Position numbers and translations under genes: made by a program. A stretch of 64,000 nt of DNA, taken from positions 1 to 64,000 of the forward strand of contig NZ_JADNYP010000004.1 in assembly GCF_015680705.1 (NCBI RefSeq), given 5' to 3'. Origin of the DNA: Pseudomonas fulva. GTDB lineage: Bacteria; Pseudomonadota; Gammaproteobacteria; Pseudomonadales; Pseudomonadaceae. The notes beneath the pieces are model-generated. The model was given only the letters and a program-made list of their open reading frames with translations, did no database searches and had not been told where the DNA came from. This document shows positions 22,756-32,249 of the stretch, in pieces; positions within the stretch are counted from its first letter, which is position 1; the number at the start of each line of letters is the position of its first letter.

Positions 22756-24195
22756 CTAGCGCCTGCTGGTGCGCTCGAGCGAAGAGCGCTCGCGGTTGAA
22801 CGCCAGGTAGTACTTGTTCACGCTGTTGACGAAGTTGACCGGCCCCATGCCCACTTGCTCCATGGCGATACGTTCGGTCTGGAAGAACCACTGGTTGCCG
22901 TTGAGCCCACGCCTGCGCGCCTCGGCCCGCATGGCCTGGACCCGCTCCGGGCCGAGATTGTACGCAGCCAGGACGAAGGCCATGCGCTCGCGCTCGTTGA
23001 GTTGGGCGCTGGCGAAGAACTTGCGGCGGATCAGCGCCAGATAACGGGCACTGGCCTTGACATTGCCATCGACCGTGGCGGTATTGCGCACCCCGACTCG
23101 ACGGGCGGCCGATGGCGTGATCTGCATCAGGCCATGGGCGCCGCCGCTGGTGCCTGCTGCCGCAGGGTTCAGCGTGGATTCCTTGAAAGCCAGTGCCGCC
23201 AGGCTCAACCAATCCATCTGTTGCGCCCGGGCATGCTTCTGCAATACCGGCCTGACCGACTCCAGGCGCCTGCGCTGGGCCAGCGGATCATGAATGCGAT
23301 ACTGGCGCTTGTAGATTCGCTCGAAGACTGCATCCTGGTTGGCCGGGGGTCGATAGTTCCTGAGGAACCCGTTGACCACGCCCTGAAGCGCTGGCGCATC
23401 CTTGCGCAGGTACCAGCGCATGGGTCGGGCAGGCGCCAGCTTCAGGCGGGTTTGCAGCTGCAGGCGTGGCATCACCCGGGCCCAGCGCCGCGCGATCGGG
23501 CGTTCCACCACGGTCAGCGGATAGATACCGGCCTGGACCATTTCCAGCACATCCTCCACCGCCAGGCTAGGATCGACCCACTCGATCTTGATCGGAGCGC
23601 GCTTGTGCCTGGCCAGGCGCGCATTGACCTCGCGCAGTACCGGACCCGCCGCGCTCGCGCTGGTCAGGGCGATGGTGCGACCGGACAGCTGTTCGACCCG
23701 GGTGAAACTGCGCCCGCCCTTGCGTCCTACCAACTGCAACGAGACCTGATCGACAACCGGCTCGCTGGCGACCAGCCCTTTGACCAAGGCAGGATCGAGC
23801 AGCTCGCCCGGCGCGGCGATGTCGCCTTCGCCCCGCAGCAACGCGCCGAGCAACTGCTCCTTGGCACGCGGGATGATCTTCAGCCGAACGGCCTGACCAG
23901 CGCGCGCATGGGCGTTGAGAGCGTGTTCCAAGGCCTGCAGCCGATGATATTCGACCCCGACAGGTTGCCCCTTGACCTTCCCGGAGCTGTTGCGGCTCTG
24001 GTTGACCAGTACGCGCAGGATCTGGCTGGAGCGGATTTGCGCCAGATCACGTGTCTTGATCACCGGCGCGCCTTGCTGCGGCCCCGCCAGACGCGCAACG
24101 GACGCGCCCGGGACCAGCAGTGCAGCCATCAGAAGGATGGTCAGCAAGCCATGCAGCGTGCGGTTGCCTCGCACGGGGCGCTGGGCTGATGCCAT
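22756..24195 (-). CDS. MltF-like lytic transglycosylase with substrate-binding domain
   Basis: The 479-residue exported protein has a signal peptide (residues about 12-33), a periplasmic substrate-binding-like domain (about 55-290) and a C-terminal SLT lytic transglycosylase domain (about 320-450). The catalytic glutamate is in [11 protein letters not shown] and the goose-lysozyme-like motifs [15 protein letters not shown] and [10 protein letters not shown] follow. This is the MltF architecture, though the symbol is withheld because pseudomonads carry several paralogues. It cleaves peptidoglycan glycan strands to 1,6-anhydro products. Confidence 0.9.
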   Translation of the reverse strand: MASAQRPVRGNRTLHGLLTILLMAALLVPGASVARLAGPQQGAPVIKTRDLAQIRSSQILRVLVNQSRNSSGKVKGQPVGVEYHRLQALEHALNAHARAGQAVRLKIIPRAKEQLLGALLRGEGDIAAPGELLDPALVKGLVASEPVVDQVSLQLVGRKGGRSFTRVEQLSGRTIALTSASAAGPVLREVNARLARHKRAPIKIEWVDPSLAVEDVLEMVQAGIYPLTVVERPIARRWARVMPRLQLQTRLKLAPARPMRWYLRKDAPALQGVVNGFLRNYRPPANQDAVFERIYKRQYRIHDPLAQRRRLESVRPVLQKHARAQQMDWLSLAALAFKESTLNPAAAGTSGGAHGLMQITPSAARRVGVRNTATVDGNVKASARYLALIRRKFFASAQLNERERMAFVLAAYNLGPERVQAMRAEARRRGLNGNQWFFQTERIAMEQVGMGPVNFVNSVNKYYLAFNRERSSLERTSRR

Positions 24196-24423
24196 GGATG
24201 GACCCGATCAGTGTCAATGGACGCCAACAGACCACGAAACTCCCGCCAAGTTCTTCACGCCGAAGCGATCCTGCTATGCTGGCCGATCTGCGGTACCTGC
24301 AGCGACAGGCAAGGATCCGGGTCTAAGCCCAGCGACGAGCGGCCGATCCTGTCGTCCGACACCTCAGCCAGGCCGTATGCCATCCGTCGAATACCCTCAC
24401 CAGCGCGGAAGACCTTTGCCCCC

Positions 24424-25230
24424 ATGCAACTCATCGATATTGGCGTCAACCTGACGAACAGCAGCTTCAAGAATGAGCATTGCGCCGTCGTCTCGCGAGC
24501 AGCCGAGGCTGGCGTGGTGCAGATGGTATTGACCGGCACCAGCCTGGCGGGCAGCGAACAGGCCGCTGACCTCTGCCGGCAACTGGATGCCGATGGCAAC
24601 GTGCTATTTTCGACGGCCGGCGTCCATCCCCATGATGCCAGCGAATGGGGCCCCAGCATCGATACCCGCCTGCGTCAGCTGCTCGAGCAACCTCGGATCA
24701 GGGCCGTGGGTGAATGTGGCCTGGACTTCAATCGTGACTTTTCCCCTCGTGCGCAGCAGGAGAAGGCGCTCGAAGCGCAACTGGCCCTTGCCGCCGAGTC
24801 GGGCCTGCCGGTATTTCTCCACGAGCGCGATGCCAGCGAACGATTGGTGGCGATTCTCAAGACGTACCGCGATCATCTGTCGGCAGCGGTGGTGCACTGT
24901 TTCACCGGAGAACGGCGGGCACTGTTCGACTACCTGGACCTTGATTTGCACATTGGCGTCACCGGATGGATCTGTGACGAACGTCGCGGCACCCACCTGC
25001 ATCCTCTGGTAGGCAGCATTCCAAAGGGGCGCCTGATGCTGGAAAGCGATGCCCCATATCTGCTGCCACGCACCTTGCGGCCCAAGCCGAAAGGCGGGCG
25101 CAACGAGCCGGCTTTCCTGGTGGCCGTGCTGGAGGAAGTAGCGCGTCATCGTGGCGAGTCCGTGCAGCAGACGGCCGCGCATACCACGGCCTGTGCTCGT
25201 GCATTCTTCGGCCTTCCGGAAATAGCTTGA
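24424..25230 (+). CDS. tatD: TatD-family metal-dependent deoxyribonuclease
   Basis: The 268-residue TIM-barrel hydrolase begins [15 protein letters not shown] as in TatD itself, followed by [33 protein letters not shown] and [10 protein letters not shown], which contain the metal-coordinating Glu, His and Asp residues. TatD is a 3'-5' exonuclease acting on single-stranded DNA and RNA. The ATG was chosen where family similarity starts; the frame extends about 70 codons upstream without similarity. It is a single gene here, not linked to tatABC. Confidence 0.93.
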   Translation: MQLIDIGVNLTNSSFKNEHCAVVSRAAEAGVVQMVLTGTSLAGSEQAADLCRQLDADGNVLFSTAGVHPHDASEWGPSIDTRLRQLLEQPRIRAVGECGLDFNRDFSPRAQQEKALEAQLALAAESGLPVFLHERDASERLVAILKTYRDHLSAAVVHCFTGERRALFDYLDLDLHIGVTGWICDERRGTHLHPLVGSIPKGRLMLESDAPYLLPRTLRPKPKGGRNEPAFLVAVLEEVARHRGESVQQTAAHTTACARAFFGLPEIA

Positions 25231-25317
25231 TCCAGGTCAACGGCGGCGCAGACATGAGCGACGAAAATAGTGGCACATTGCCAAGATTGTTTTCGCTCAA
25301 TTCCGAGACTTCCCGCC

Positions 25318-26796
25318 ATGGCTGCCTGGTTCGGCAACATTTCCCTGAAATACAAATTCTGGTGCATCAATGCGGTGGCCTTCGCCATCAGTTTGCTGCT
25401 GGTGCTGTACGCGGCCTACCTTGAACAGCAGGCACGCGTTGCCACCCTTCGCCAGCAGGCACAAGCCCAGGCCGAGCTGCTGACGGCCTGGCCTGTGTCG
25501 ACACGTACGCCACGCTTGCCCCGATTGCTCGAATGGCATGCGGGGCAGATCCCCAGCGTGGCCGGCCATCCCCTGCCCGCCCTGGCCCAGGCACGTGGCT
25601 GGGTGACACTGTCCGGCGCCTGGATCCTGGGCCAGGACCCGTTGCTCGGCGCGCACGTCATGCGTCGCGGCGACCATTATCTGGCGGTACTGGTCAATGC
25701 CCCCAGCATGCGCCAGGTCCTGGCTGATCGTTTCGCTCGCTATGCCCTGTGTGTCCTGATCTTGATGTTGGCCATGCTGGCCGCCTCGCAATTGCTGATC
25801 CGCTTCCTGCTCAGTCAGCTCGATCGGCTCAAGGACATCATGCTGCACGTGGAAAAGACCGGCGACCTCTCGGCTCGGGTGCCACACGTGCGCGGCGACG
25901 AAGTCGGGCAGATGGCCGGTGCGTTCAATGCCATGCAAGCCACCTATCAACGGATCGTCGCCACGGTGACGCAGACGGCGCGAAACCTGGACCTGAGCGC
26001 GGCTCGATTGGCCAGCGGCATGCTCGAGGTTCGTCGCGGCATGCTTGAACAGCAAAGCGAGACTGATCAGGTCGCCACTGCGATCAACGAAATGACCGCG
26101 ACGGTGCATCATATCGCCGAGCATGCCGGCGCCACCCGTGACCTGTCGCAGTCGGCCGATGGCCTCGCTGGCCGCGGCCAGGTGGTGGTTGGTCGCGTGC
26201 AAGAGTCGATCACCGGCCTGTCCACCGGGGTTGACCAGACAGCCCAGATGATTCGCCAGCTGGCCGAGGATAGCCAGAAGATCAATGGCATGGTGGGCGT
26301 CATTCACAGCATCGCCGAACAGACCAACCTGTTGGCGCTTAACGCTGCCATCGAAGCCGCGCGCGCCGGAGATCTGGGCCGGGGCTTCGCGGTGGTCGCC
26401 GACGAAGTACGCAACCTGGCCCGGCGTGTGCAAACCTCGACGGACGAAATCACTGGCATGGTGGCGGCACTGCAGGCGGGTACGCGCGATGCCGTCGAAT
26501 TCATGCAGGAAAGTTCGTTCAAGGCCGGCGATTGCGTCATTCAGGCGCAGGAGGCTGGCGTGGCCTTGGCGCAGATCACCGCGGCCGTGGCGCAAATGCG
26601 TGAAAGCAACACGCAGATCGCGGTCGCCGCCCAGCAGCAAAGCCAGGTCGCCGAAGAAATGAATCGTGCCGTGGTGAGCATTCGGGACGTGACCGAAGAC
26701 ACCGTGCAGCAGACCGTTGCTTCTGCGACCACCAGCACCGAACTGGCCAGCCTTGCCACGGACCTGAACAAAGCCATTGGCCAGCTCAAACTATGA
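25318..26796 (+). CDS. Methyl-accepting chemotaxis protein
   Basis: A 492-residue chemoreceptor with a TM helix near residues 15-35, a small periplasmic domain of about 100 residues, a second TM near 145-165, a HAMP domain and a cytoplasmic signalling domain whose hairpin tip is [19 protein letters not shown]. The sensor domain is too short for a classical four-helix bundle of full size and I cannot name its ligand. The second ATG was chosen, directly before the membrane segment. Downstream an Mpo1-like gene follows on the same strand after 76 bases. Confidence 0.9.
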   Translation: MAAWFGNISLKYKFWCINAVAFAISLLLVLYAAYLEQQARVATLRQQAQAQAELLTAWPVSTRTPRLPRLLEWHAGQIPSVAGHPLPALAQARGWVTLSGAWILGQDPLLGAHVMRRGDHYLAVLVNAPSMRQVLADRFARYALCVLILMLAMLAASQLLIRFLLSQLDRLKDIMLHVEKTGDLSARVPHVRGDEVGQMAGAFNAMQATYQRIVATVTQTARNLDLSAARLASGMLEVRRGMLEQQSETDQVATAINEMTATVHHIAEHAGATRDLSQSADGLAGRGQVVVGRVQESITGLSTGVDQTAQMIRQLAEDSQKINGMVGVIHSIAEQTNLLALNAAIEAARAGDLGRGFAVVADEVRNLARRVQTSTDEITGMVAALQAGTRDAVEFMQESSFKAGDCVIQAQEAGVALAQITAAVAQMRESNTQIAVAAQQQSQVAEEMNRAVVSIRDVTEDTVQQTVASATTSTELASLATDLNKAIGQLKL

Positions 26797-26876
26797 TGAT
26801 GATAGGCATGCTTGATTGGCTGACGGATAAAGACCTCACTAAGCTTCTGGATAAGGTCCAGAGGAGCGTGCCATGA
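26793..26876 (+). CDS. Possible 27-residue linking micro-ORF
   Basis: A short frame starts inside the chemoreceptor stop as ATGA and ends inside the next start as ATGA, exactly filling the spacer. It encodes a peptide beginning [15 protein letters not shown]. It has no strong ribosome-binding site. It could serve translational coupling, or be chance. Confidence 0.25.
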   Translation: MMMIGMLDWLTDKDLTKLLDKVQRSVP

Positions 26877-27241
26877 ACAAGCGTCTGCCCAACCTGCCAG
26901 CCTGGCAGTGGCGAAGTTATCATCACAATCATCGACATCCGGCCAATCTCGCCTTGCATCTGATTGCCGTACCGCTGTTCGTTCTTGGCGTGCTGCTGAT
27001 ATTGTCCGGCCTGTTCGGGCTCGATATCGCGCAGATCGCCGTCGGCATCATCGCCGTCATTGCCGGCTTGGGCCTGCAACGCCAGGGCCATCGCCTCGAA
27101 GTCGAGCAGCCCGAACCGTTCACGAACCGCAGCGACGCGGTCAAACGCCTGCTGACCGAACAGTTCATCACCTTTCCCCGCTTCGTTCTGAGCGGTGGTT
27201 GGTGGCGCGCCTGGCGCGAACATCACAAACGTCACCGGTGA
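26873..27241 (+). CDS. Mpo1-like (DUF962) membrane protein
   Basis: The 122-residue protein has the motif YHHNHRHPANLALHLIAVP, in which the histidines match the metal-binding pattern of Mpo1, a yeast Fe-dependent 2-hydroxy fatty acid dioxygenase. Two closely spaced hydrophobic helices span residues about 25-65. A GAGGAG ribosome-binding site precedes the ATG. In bacteria this family is uncharacterised, so the enzymatic role is inferred from the motif alone. Confidence 0.8.
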   Translation: MNKRLPNLPAWQWRSYHHNHRHPANLALHLIAVPLFVLGVLLILSGLFGLDIAQIAVGIIAVIAGLGLQRQGHRLEVEQPEPFTNRSDAVKRLLTEQFITFPRFVLSGGWWRAWREHHKRHR

Positions 27242-27284
27242 CCTGTCCGGCAGCGCTTGCATGACACACGGCGTGCGCGTTTGA

Positions 27285-28052
27285 CTAGCGACGCCTCAAG
27301 ACAGCCTGCAACTGCCCCAGCGTGACATCCGCTTGTCGCTCCGCTGCTTCCAGCTCCTTCTGCCAGTCTGCCCTCAACGCCGCCAGTTCCCGCTGCTGCC
27401 CTGCCTGCAGCAGCCACTGCACCCGGTCATGCCAGTTACCCAGGTCCTGTTGGCCCTGCTTGAGCAGTCGCTGAAGCTTCTTGTCGGCATGATCGAGCTG
27501 CGGATACGCTTCGGCAGCATAGCGAACCCGCTTGATCAGCAGACGCAGGCGGTGCCGATCATGGGCCGGGTCCTTCAGCGCCGCTTCGAGCCGGCGCCAC
27601 TGCTTGAGCAGGCGTTTATCGATACGGCGTGCCAATCCGCTGGTCACCCCTTCGCGGTTCGCCGCGCGCAGCAGCGGCGGGAGTGCGTCCAGCACGGCCA
27701 GGACCCGCTTGAGCTGCGCACTGGAGGCCACGCTGGCAAATGTCCCCGGCCTGGCCTCCAGGCGCTGCCGGCCGGCCTCGGCATATCCCCTGTGCATCAG
27801 CTCGCCGGCCAGTACTTCCTGGTCGCGCAGAGGTGTGGTCAGTGTCCCCAGGGACCTGGCGGCCTGTTCCAGCTCCTCGATCCCCGGCAAGCCACGCAAA
27901 GGGCGTAGCAGGCTGCGCAAGCGCCGAAGCGTGGTACGCAGGTCATGCAGCGCCTCAGCGTCGGTATCGGCAGCCAGACGCTGCCGACAAGCCTGCAGAC
28001 GAACCTGCAATGCCAGCATTCGTGCTACCACATGGTCGAGCATGACCGCCAT
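27285..28052 (-). CDS. CHAD-domain protein
   Basis: A 255-residue, all-helical, arginine- and histidine-rich protein with the CHAD pattern LHDLRTTLRRLRSLLRPL near residue 35 and RLRLLIKRVRYAAEA near 165. CHAD domains bind polyphosphate and often localise to polyphosphate granules. No CYTH triphosphatase domain is fused or adjacent. GAGGAG lies six bases before the ATG. A small lipoprotein gene precedes it by 15 bases on the same strand, so they may be cotranscribed. Confidence 0.88.
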   Translation of the reverse strand: MAVMLDHVVARMLALQVRLQACRQRLAADTDAEALHDLRTTLRRLRSLLRPLRGLPGIEELEQAARSLGTLTTPLRDQEVLAGELMHRGYAEAGRQRLEARPGTFASVASSAQLKRVLAVLDALPPLLRAANREGVTSGLARRIDKRLLKQWRRLEAALKDPAHDRHRLRLLIKRVRYAAEAYPQLDHADKKLQRLLKQGQQDLGNWHDRVQWLLQAGQQRELAALRADWQKELEAAERQADVTLGQLQAVLRRR

Positions 28053-28067
28053 CGATTACTCCTCGAC

Positions 28068-28346
28068 TCACCGTCCCGCACGGGACTCGCGAATGTAGAA
28101 ACGGGCCTTCTGCGCCTTGCGCGTGCATCCTTCGAAAGCCTCGAACTGTTGCTGGGTCTTGGCTCCGGTAAGCAGCGACAGCGCCTTGGAATAGCTCACC
28201 GTACCGGCGAAACCTTCCGCCTTGGCCAGATCCAGCTCCTTCCAGGCGCCATCGAGCTGGCTAGCGCAGCTCTCGCGGTAGGCCGTCTTGCCCGCGCAAC
28301 CGCCCAGGGCCAGGACAAGAATGGGAAGGAAGATCCATGCTTTCAT
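28068..28346 (-). CDS. Small lipoprotein of unknown function
   Basis: The 92-residue precursor has a lipoprotein signal with lipobox LALGGCAG (Cys17). The mature part is helical with two more cysteines that could form a disulfide (SCASQ and EGCTRK). I do not recognise a characterised family. The ATG giving MKAWIFLPIL was chosen because it starts the signal peptide. It is the likely first gene of a pair with the CHAD gene 15 bases downstream. Confidence 0.78.
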   Translation of the reverse strand: MKAWIFLPILVLALGGCAGKTAYRESCASQLDGAWKELDLAKAEGFAGTVSYSKALSLLTGAKTQQQFEAFEGCTRKAQKARFYIRESRAGR

Positions 28347-28498
28347 GGAAGATTGCCTCGGAAACGAAAGGAGAATGGCTGTTCGACGGCACACCGCTTG
28401 AAAAGTGCCCCGGCCTTGGCTCGGGCAGGATAGGATTGAGGCACAGGTAACACTACAACAAGCGATATCCGGCAACGGTGCAGGCAAGAGGATAGCGG

Positions 28499-29524
28499 AT
28501 GGGCAAGCGGGTAGCACTGGTACTGGGTTCGGGCGGGGCCCGCGGCTATGCGCATATCGGAGTGATCGAGGAAATCGAACGGCGCGGCTACGAAATCGCC
28601 TGCATCGCGGGTTGCTCGATGGGCGCTGTCATTGGCGGGATCTACGCCGCGGGCAAGCTGGACGAGTACAAGCACTGGATCGAAAGCCTGGACTACCTGG
28701 ACGTCCTGCGCCTGGTCGATGTGAGCTTCCGCCTCGGCGCCATCCGTGGCGACAAGGTCTTCGGGCAGATTCGCAAGATCGTCGGCGAGATGAACATCGA
28801 GCAGCTGCGCATCCCTTACACCGCAGTGGCTGCCGACCTGACCTACCAGCAGGAAATCTGGTTCCAGGAAGGCTGCCTGCACAAGGCCATGCGCGCCTCG
28901 GCGGCAATCCCGAGCCTATTCACGCCGGTGGTACAAGGCAATCGCGTACTGGTCGACGGCGGCATCCTCAATCCCCTGCCGATCATCCCGGTGGTTTCCA
29001 GCCACTGCGACATGATCATCGCGGTCAATCTCAACGCCACTAACCAGCGGCATTACCAATTGCCGGTGATCGAGCGGCCCGCGGCATTCAGGATGCGCTT
29101 CGACAACCTGATCAGCTCGCTGGGCGCGCATCTGCCGTTTCGGCGCAAGCCGGCAGAACAACTGGTCAGGATCGAGCAGGCGATCGACACCCAGGGCGAA
29201 CCGGCCATCGACCCCTGGCTTATCGATGAAGCGGGCGTACCGACGACGGACCAGGAGCAAGCCGCCCCCAGATCGGCCACCGGCTCGGTCATCATCGACA
29301 ACGTCGGCCCGGCTTCGCTGCTCGACCTGATCAACCAGAGTTTCGAGGTGATGCAGACCTCGCTTGCCCAGTACAAGATCGCCGGTTATCCCCCTGACGT
29401 GCTGATCAACGTACCCAAGCGGGTCTGCCGTTTCTTCGAGTTCTACAAGGCACCGGAGCTGATCGCCCTCGGCCGCGAGATCGCCCGCGACAGCCTTGAT
29501 GCCCACGAACAGGAACGACGCTGA
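28499..29524 (+). CDS. Patatin-like phospholipase (RssA type)
   Basis: The 341-residue protein has the oxyanion-hole motif GSGGARGYAHIGV, the nucleophile motif GCSMG and the catalytic Asp in DGGILNPLP, which together form the Ser-Asp dyad of patatin-like lipases. It lacks a signal peptide, consistent with RssA-like cytoplasmic members. The C-terminal 120 residues are variable. It is a single gene read away from the lipoprotein-CHAD pair. Lipid substrate unknown. Confidence 0.88.
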   Translation: MGKRVALVLGSGGARGYAHIGVIEEIERRGYEIACIAGCSMGAVIGGIYAAGKLDEYKHWIESLDYLDVLRLVDVSFRLGAIRGDKVFGQIRKIVGEMNIEQLRIPYTAVAADLTYQQEIWFQEGCLHKAMRASAAIPSLFTPVVQGNRVLVDGGILNPLPIIPVVSSHCDMIIAVNLNATNQRHYQLPVIERPAAFRMRFDNLISSLGAHLPFRRKPAEQLVRIEQAIDTQGEPAIDPWLIDEAGVPTTDQEQAAPRSATGSVIIDNVGPASLLDLINQSFEVMQTSLAQYKIAGYPPDVLINVPKRVCRFFEFYKAPELIALGREIARDSLDAHEQERR

Positions 29525-29533
29525 AAGCGCACA

Positions 29534-32086
29534 TCAGGCAGGCGCCAGCAACTCGGCGAACGCTTCGCACGTGACCGGCCTGCTCAGGTAGTAGCCCTGG
29601 CCTTCGTCACAGTCGACCGACTGCAGGAGCCCCAGATGGGCGGAGCTTTCGATGCCTTCGGCCGTCACCGTAAGCGAAAGTGCGTGGCCCAGCCCTATGA
29701 TCGCCTGAACCACGGAGCGGTCGCTTTCGCTTTCGCCGAGCCGGCTGACGAAACTTCTGTCTATCTTCAGGCCGTCGAACGGGAACGAACGCAGGTAGCT
29801 CAGTGACGAGTAGCCGGTGCCGAAATCATCCATCGCCAACCTGACCCCCAGAGCCTTGAGCGACTGCATGATCGCCAGCGCACCGGCGGGATCCTCCACC
29901 ATCACGCTTTCAGTCAGCTCCAGCTCCAGACGGCAGGGCGCCAGCCCGCTGGAAGACAGGACGGCCTCGATCCGTTCGATCAACTGCAGGGATTGGAATT
30001 CCTTGGGCGACAGGTTCACCGAAACGAACAGGTTCTGCGGCCAGCCGGCTGCATGCTGGCATGCCGTTTCGAGCACCCAGTCGCTCAGTGCCGAAATCAG
30101 CCCGGTATCCTCGGCAATCGGGATGAAAATGTCGGGACTCACCAACCCACGGTCGGGATGCTGCCAGCGAACCAAGGCTTCGGCCCCGACCATCTGGCCG
30201 TTGCCGATGCGATAGCGTGGCTGGAAATGCAGGCGCAGCTCACCGTGCTGGATACCATAGCGCAGATCGCTTTCCAGTCTTCGACGCTCGATGATCCGGG
30301 CGTTCATGTCGCTGGCATAGAAGCGCCATGTTCCTCTCCCGCTGGCTTTCGCCTCGTACAGGGCGATGTCGGAATAGCGCAGCAGGTCCGCCGCCTCCAC
30401 GGCATCATGCGGCGCCAAGGCGATACCGATGCTGGCGCCGATGAAAATATCCTGCTCTTCGAGCTCGAGGGGCTGCTCGACGCAGGCAATGATCCTGCGG
30501 CACAACCTTTCGATTTCGTCATGCCCGGACAAGCCGGACAGGATCATCACAAATTCGTCTCCCCCCATCCTGGCGACCAGATCCTCCGACCTGACGCACT
30601 CGGCCAGGCGCCGGGCAGTTTCGAGCAATACCCTGTCACCTACCGCATGGCCGAGCAGGTCGTTGACAGGCTTGAAACGGTCGAGATCGATGCTGAGCAT
30701 GACCAGCGAGCCGGCATGCCCGGCGAGGGTACGCAGCTTGCCATCGAGATAATTGCGCAGCTGCTCGCGGTTGGGAAGCCCGGTCAGCACGTCGTGCTGC
30801 GAGAGGTACTCGATCCGCTGACGCGTGGCCAGGTCCTCGGTGATATCGGTCGCGGTTCCACGCAGGCCGTGGTCCGGCAAGGCTCTGGCGGTCACGCGGA
30901 TGACCCGCTCGCTGCCATTGCGAGTCGAGCAGGTGCATTGCAGCGTCGTGCTGGCGCCGTTGTCTTGATGGCCCACGCGGTCGAAAAGCGATCCCTGGGT
31001 GGTGCTCAGCAAACCGCTCGCCTGGGCGCCCAGCCAGTGCTGGCGGGAGAAGCCGGTAATCGATTCGAATCGCTCGGAAAGAAACGTGAAGCGTCCCTTG
31101 GCGTCCGTTTCCCAGATCCAGTCCGAACTCGCTTCGGCCACATCCCGGAATCGCGCCTCGCTGATCGCCAGCGCGGCCTGGCTGTGTTCCAGGGCCGCAT
31201 GACTCTGGTCAAGCGACACGGCTGCCGCGGTCGCGCGCCTGAGAATGACCCAGACCATCAGGTAGACGACCATGGCGAACAGCGCTACCAGAGGCAGCAT
31301 GAACTTGAGCATGTCGCGGCCCGGTTCGGGCGGGCTCCAGGCGAGAATGCGCAAGCTGCCGGTGGCTTCGGGTAGCTGCTGGAGTTGCGTGTCGGAAAGA
31401 CCGGGCTCCAGGCGCAGGTGCCTGACGCCGAAGCCTTCGCCCACGGCTTCGAGACGCTCACGGTCGAACAGCTGCACGAACAGCAACACCGAGGCCGCGC
31501 CTTCCTCGCGCTGCACCGAAGGATCGGTTCCGGGCGTGAGCGGCGCGGCAGCGATGAGCGCCACCTTGCCGTCAAAGGTGCCGAACCAGCTGACTGGCTT
31601 TTCCTGCGCCTCGCTTTGCCTGGCTTGCTGCAGCAACTCGTTGACTGGCTGTCCTAGCCAGGCGGATAGCCTGACGTCCGAGAGCTGGCCGTCTATGACC
31701 GAATAGACCGTGTGGTCTGTCTCATCGACCACGAAGACACCGTTGATATCGAAGTCGTGGTAGAGGGTCGGGCCGAGGTTTTCCCTGACAAAGGCCCAGT
31801 CGGTGCTCACCGTCAGACGCAGGTGGCGATAGGCATCGCCCCAGAACGCATAGTCCTTGGTAGTGGAGACCAGCCTGGCGCGCAGCGATTCGAAAGCCTT
31901 CCCCAGCAGGAATTCGCTCTTGGCCGCCTCTTGCCTGTCCAGGTCGCGGGCCAGGTATATCGCAAACGCCGTGGCCAGCGCGAGCACAAGGGTGAGCAGG
32001 CCGGTAAAGATGAACAATGAAGTGCGGGTCACGCCTACGCTTCGACCCTTGGAATTCGAAGAACCACTGTCTGCCATGAAAGCCAT
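29534..32086 (-). CDS. Membrane CHASE4-PAS-GGDEF-EAL cyclic-di-GMP protein
   Basis: An 850-residue sensor with an N-terminal TM helix (near 20-42), a periplasmic CHASE4-like domain, a second TM (near 235-260), a PAS domain, GGDEF and EAL domains. The diguanylate cyclase site GGDEF is intact, with an RSED inhibitory site five residues before it. The phosphodiesterase site also looks complete: EALVR, DDFGTGYSS, LKIDRSF and AEGIES. Both activities are therefore possible. The start is uncertain between two ATGs nine bases apart. Confidence 0.9.
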   Translation of the reverse strand: MAFMADSGSSNSKGRSVGVTRTSLFIFTGLLTLVLALATAFAIYLARDLDRQEAAKSEFLLGKAFESLRARLVSTTKDYAFWGDAYRHLRLTVSTDWAFVRENLGPTLYHDFDINGVFVVDETDHTVYSVIDGQLSDVRLSAWLGQPVNELLQQARQSEAQEKPVSWFGTFDGKVALIAAAPLTPGTDPSVQREEGAASVLLFVQLFDRERLEAVGEGFGVRHLRLEPGLSDTQLQQLPEATGSLRILAWSPPEPGRDMLKFMLPLVALFAMVVYLMVWVILRRATAAAVSLDQSHAALEHSQAALAISEARFRDVAEASSDWIWETDAKGRFTFLSERFESITGFSRQHWLGAQASGLLSTTQGSLFDRVGHQDNGASTTLQCTCSTRNGSERVIRVTARALPDHGLRGTATDITEDLATRQRIEYLSQHDVLTGLPNREQLRNYLDGKLRTLAGHAGSLVMLSIDLDRFKPVNDLLGHAVGDRVLLETARRLAECVRSEDLVARMGGDEFVMILSGLSGHDEIERLCRRIIACVEQPLELEEQDIFIGASIGIALAPHDAVEAADLLRYSDIALYEAKASGRGTWRFYASDMNARIIERRRLESDLRYGIQHGELRLHFQPRYRIGNGQMVGAEALVRWQHPDRGLVSPDIFIPIAEDTGLISALSDWVLETACQHAAGWPQNLFVSVNLSPKEFQSLQLIERIEAVLSSSGLAPCRLELELTESVMVEDPAGALAIMQSLKALGVRLAMDDFGTGYSSLSYLRSFPFDGLKIDRSFVSRLGESESDRSVVQAIIGLGHALSLTVTAEGIESSAHLGLLQSVDCDEGQGYYLSRPVTCEAFAELLAPA

Positions 32087-32176
32087 CGTAATCAGCCTGG
32101 AGAAACGTCTCGATGCAAGGTTATCGGCAAACGAGTGGTTTTCCGCAGCCGGAAAATGCGGCTTCGCAACAACGAA

Positions 32177-32220
32177 GCAGGCCGTGCAGGCCTGGAACTT
32201 CCAGGACCTGCACGGCCTGC
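32177..32220 (-). terminator. Long hairpin after ppiD
   Basis: A 14-base perfect stem (32177-32190 with 32207-32220) encloses an inner five-base stem. On the minus strand it is followed by TTCGTTGTT. It lies 30 bases after the ppiD stop codon and probably terminates the ppiD transcript. Confidence 0.6.
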
Positions 32221-32249
32221 TCATGGACGTGGCGGTAGCGGATACCTGC

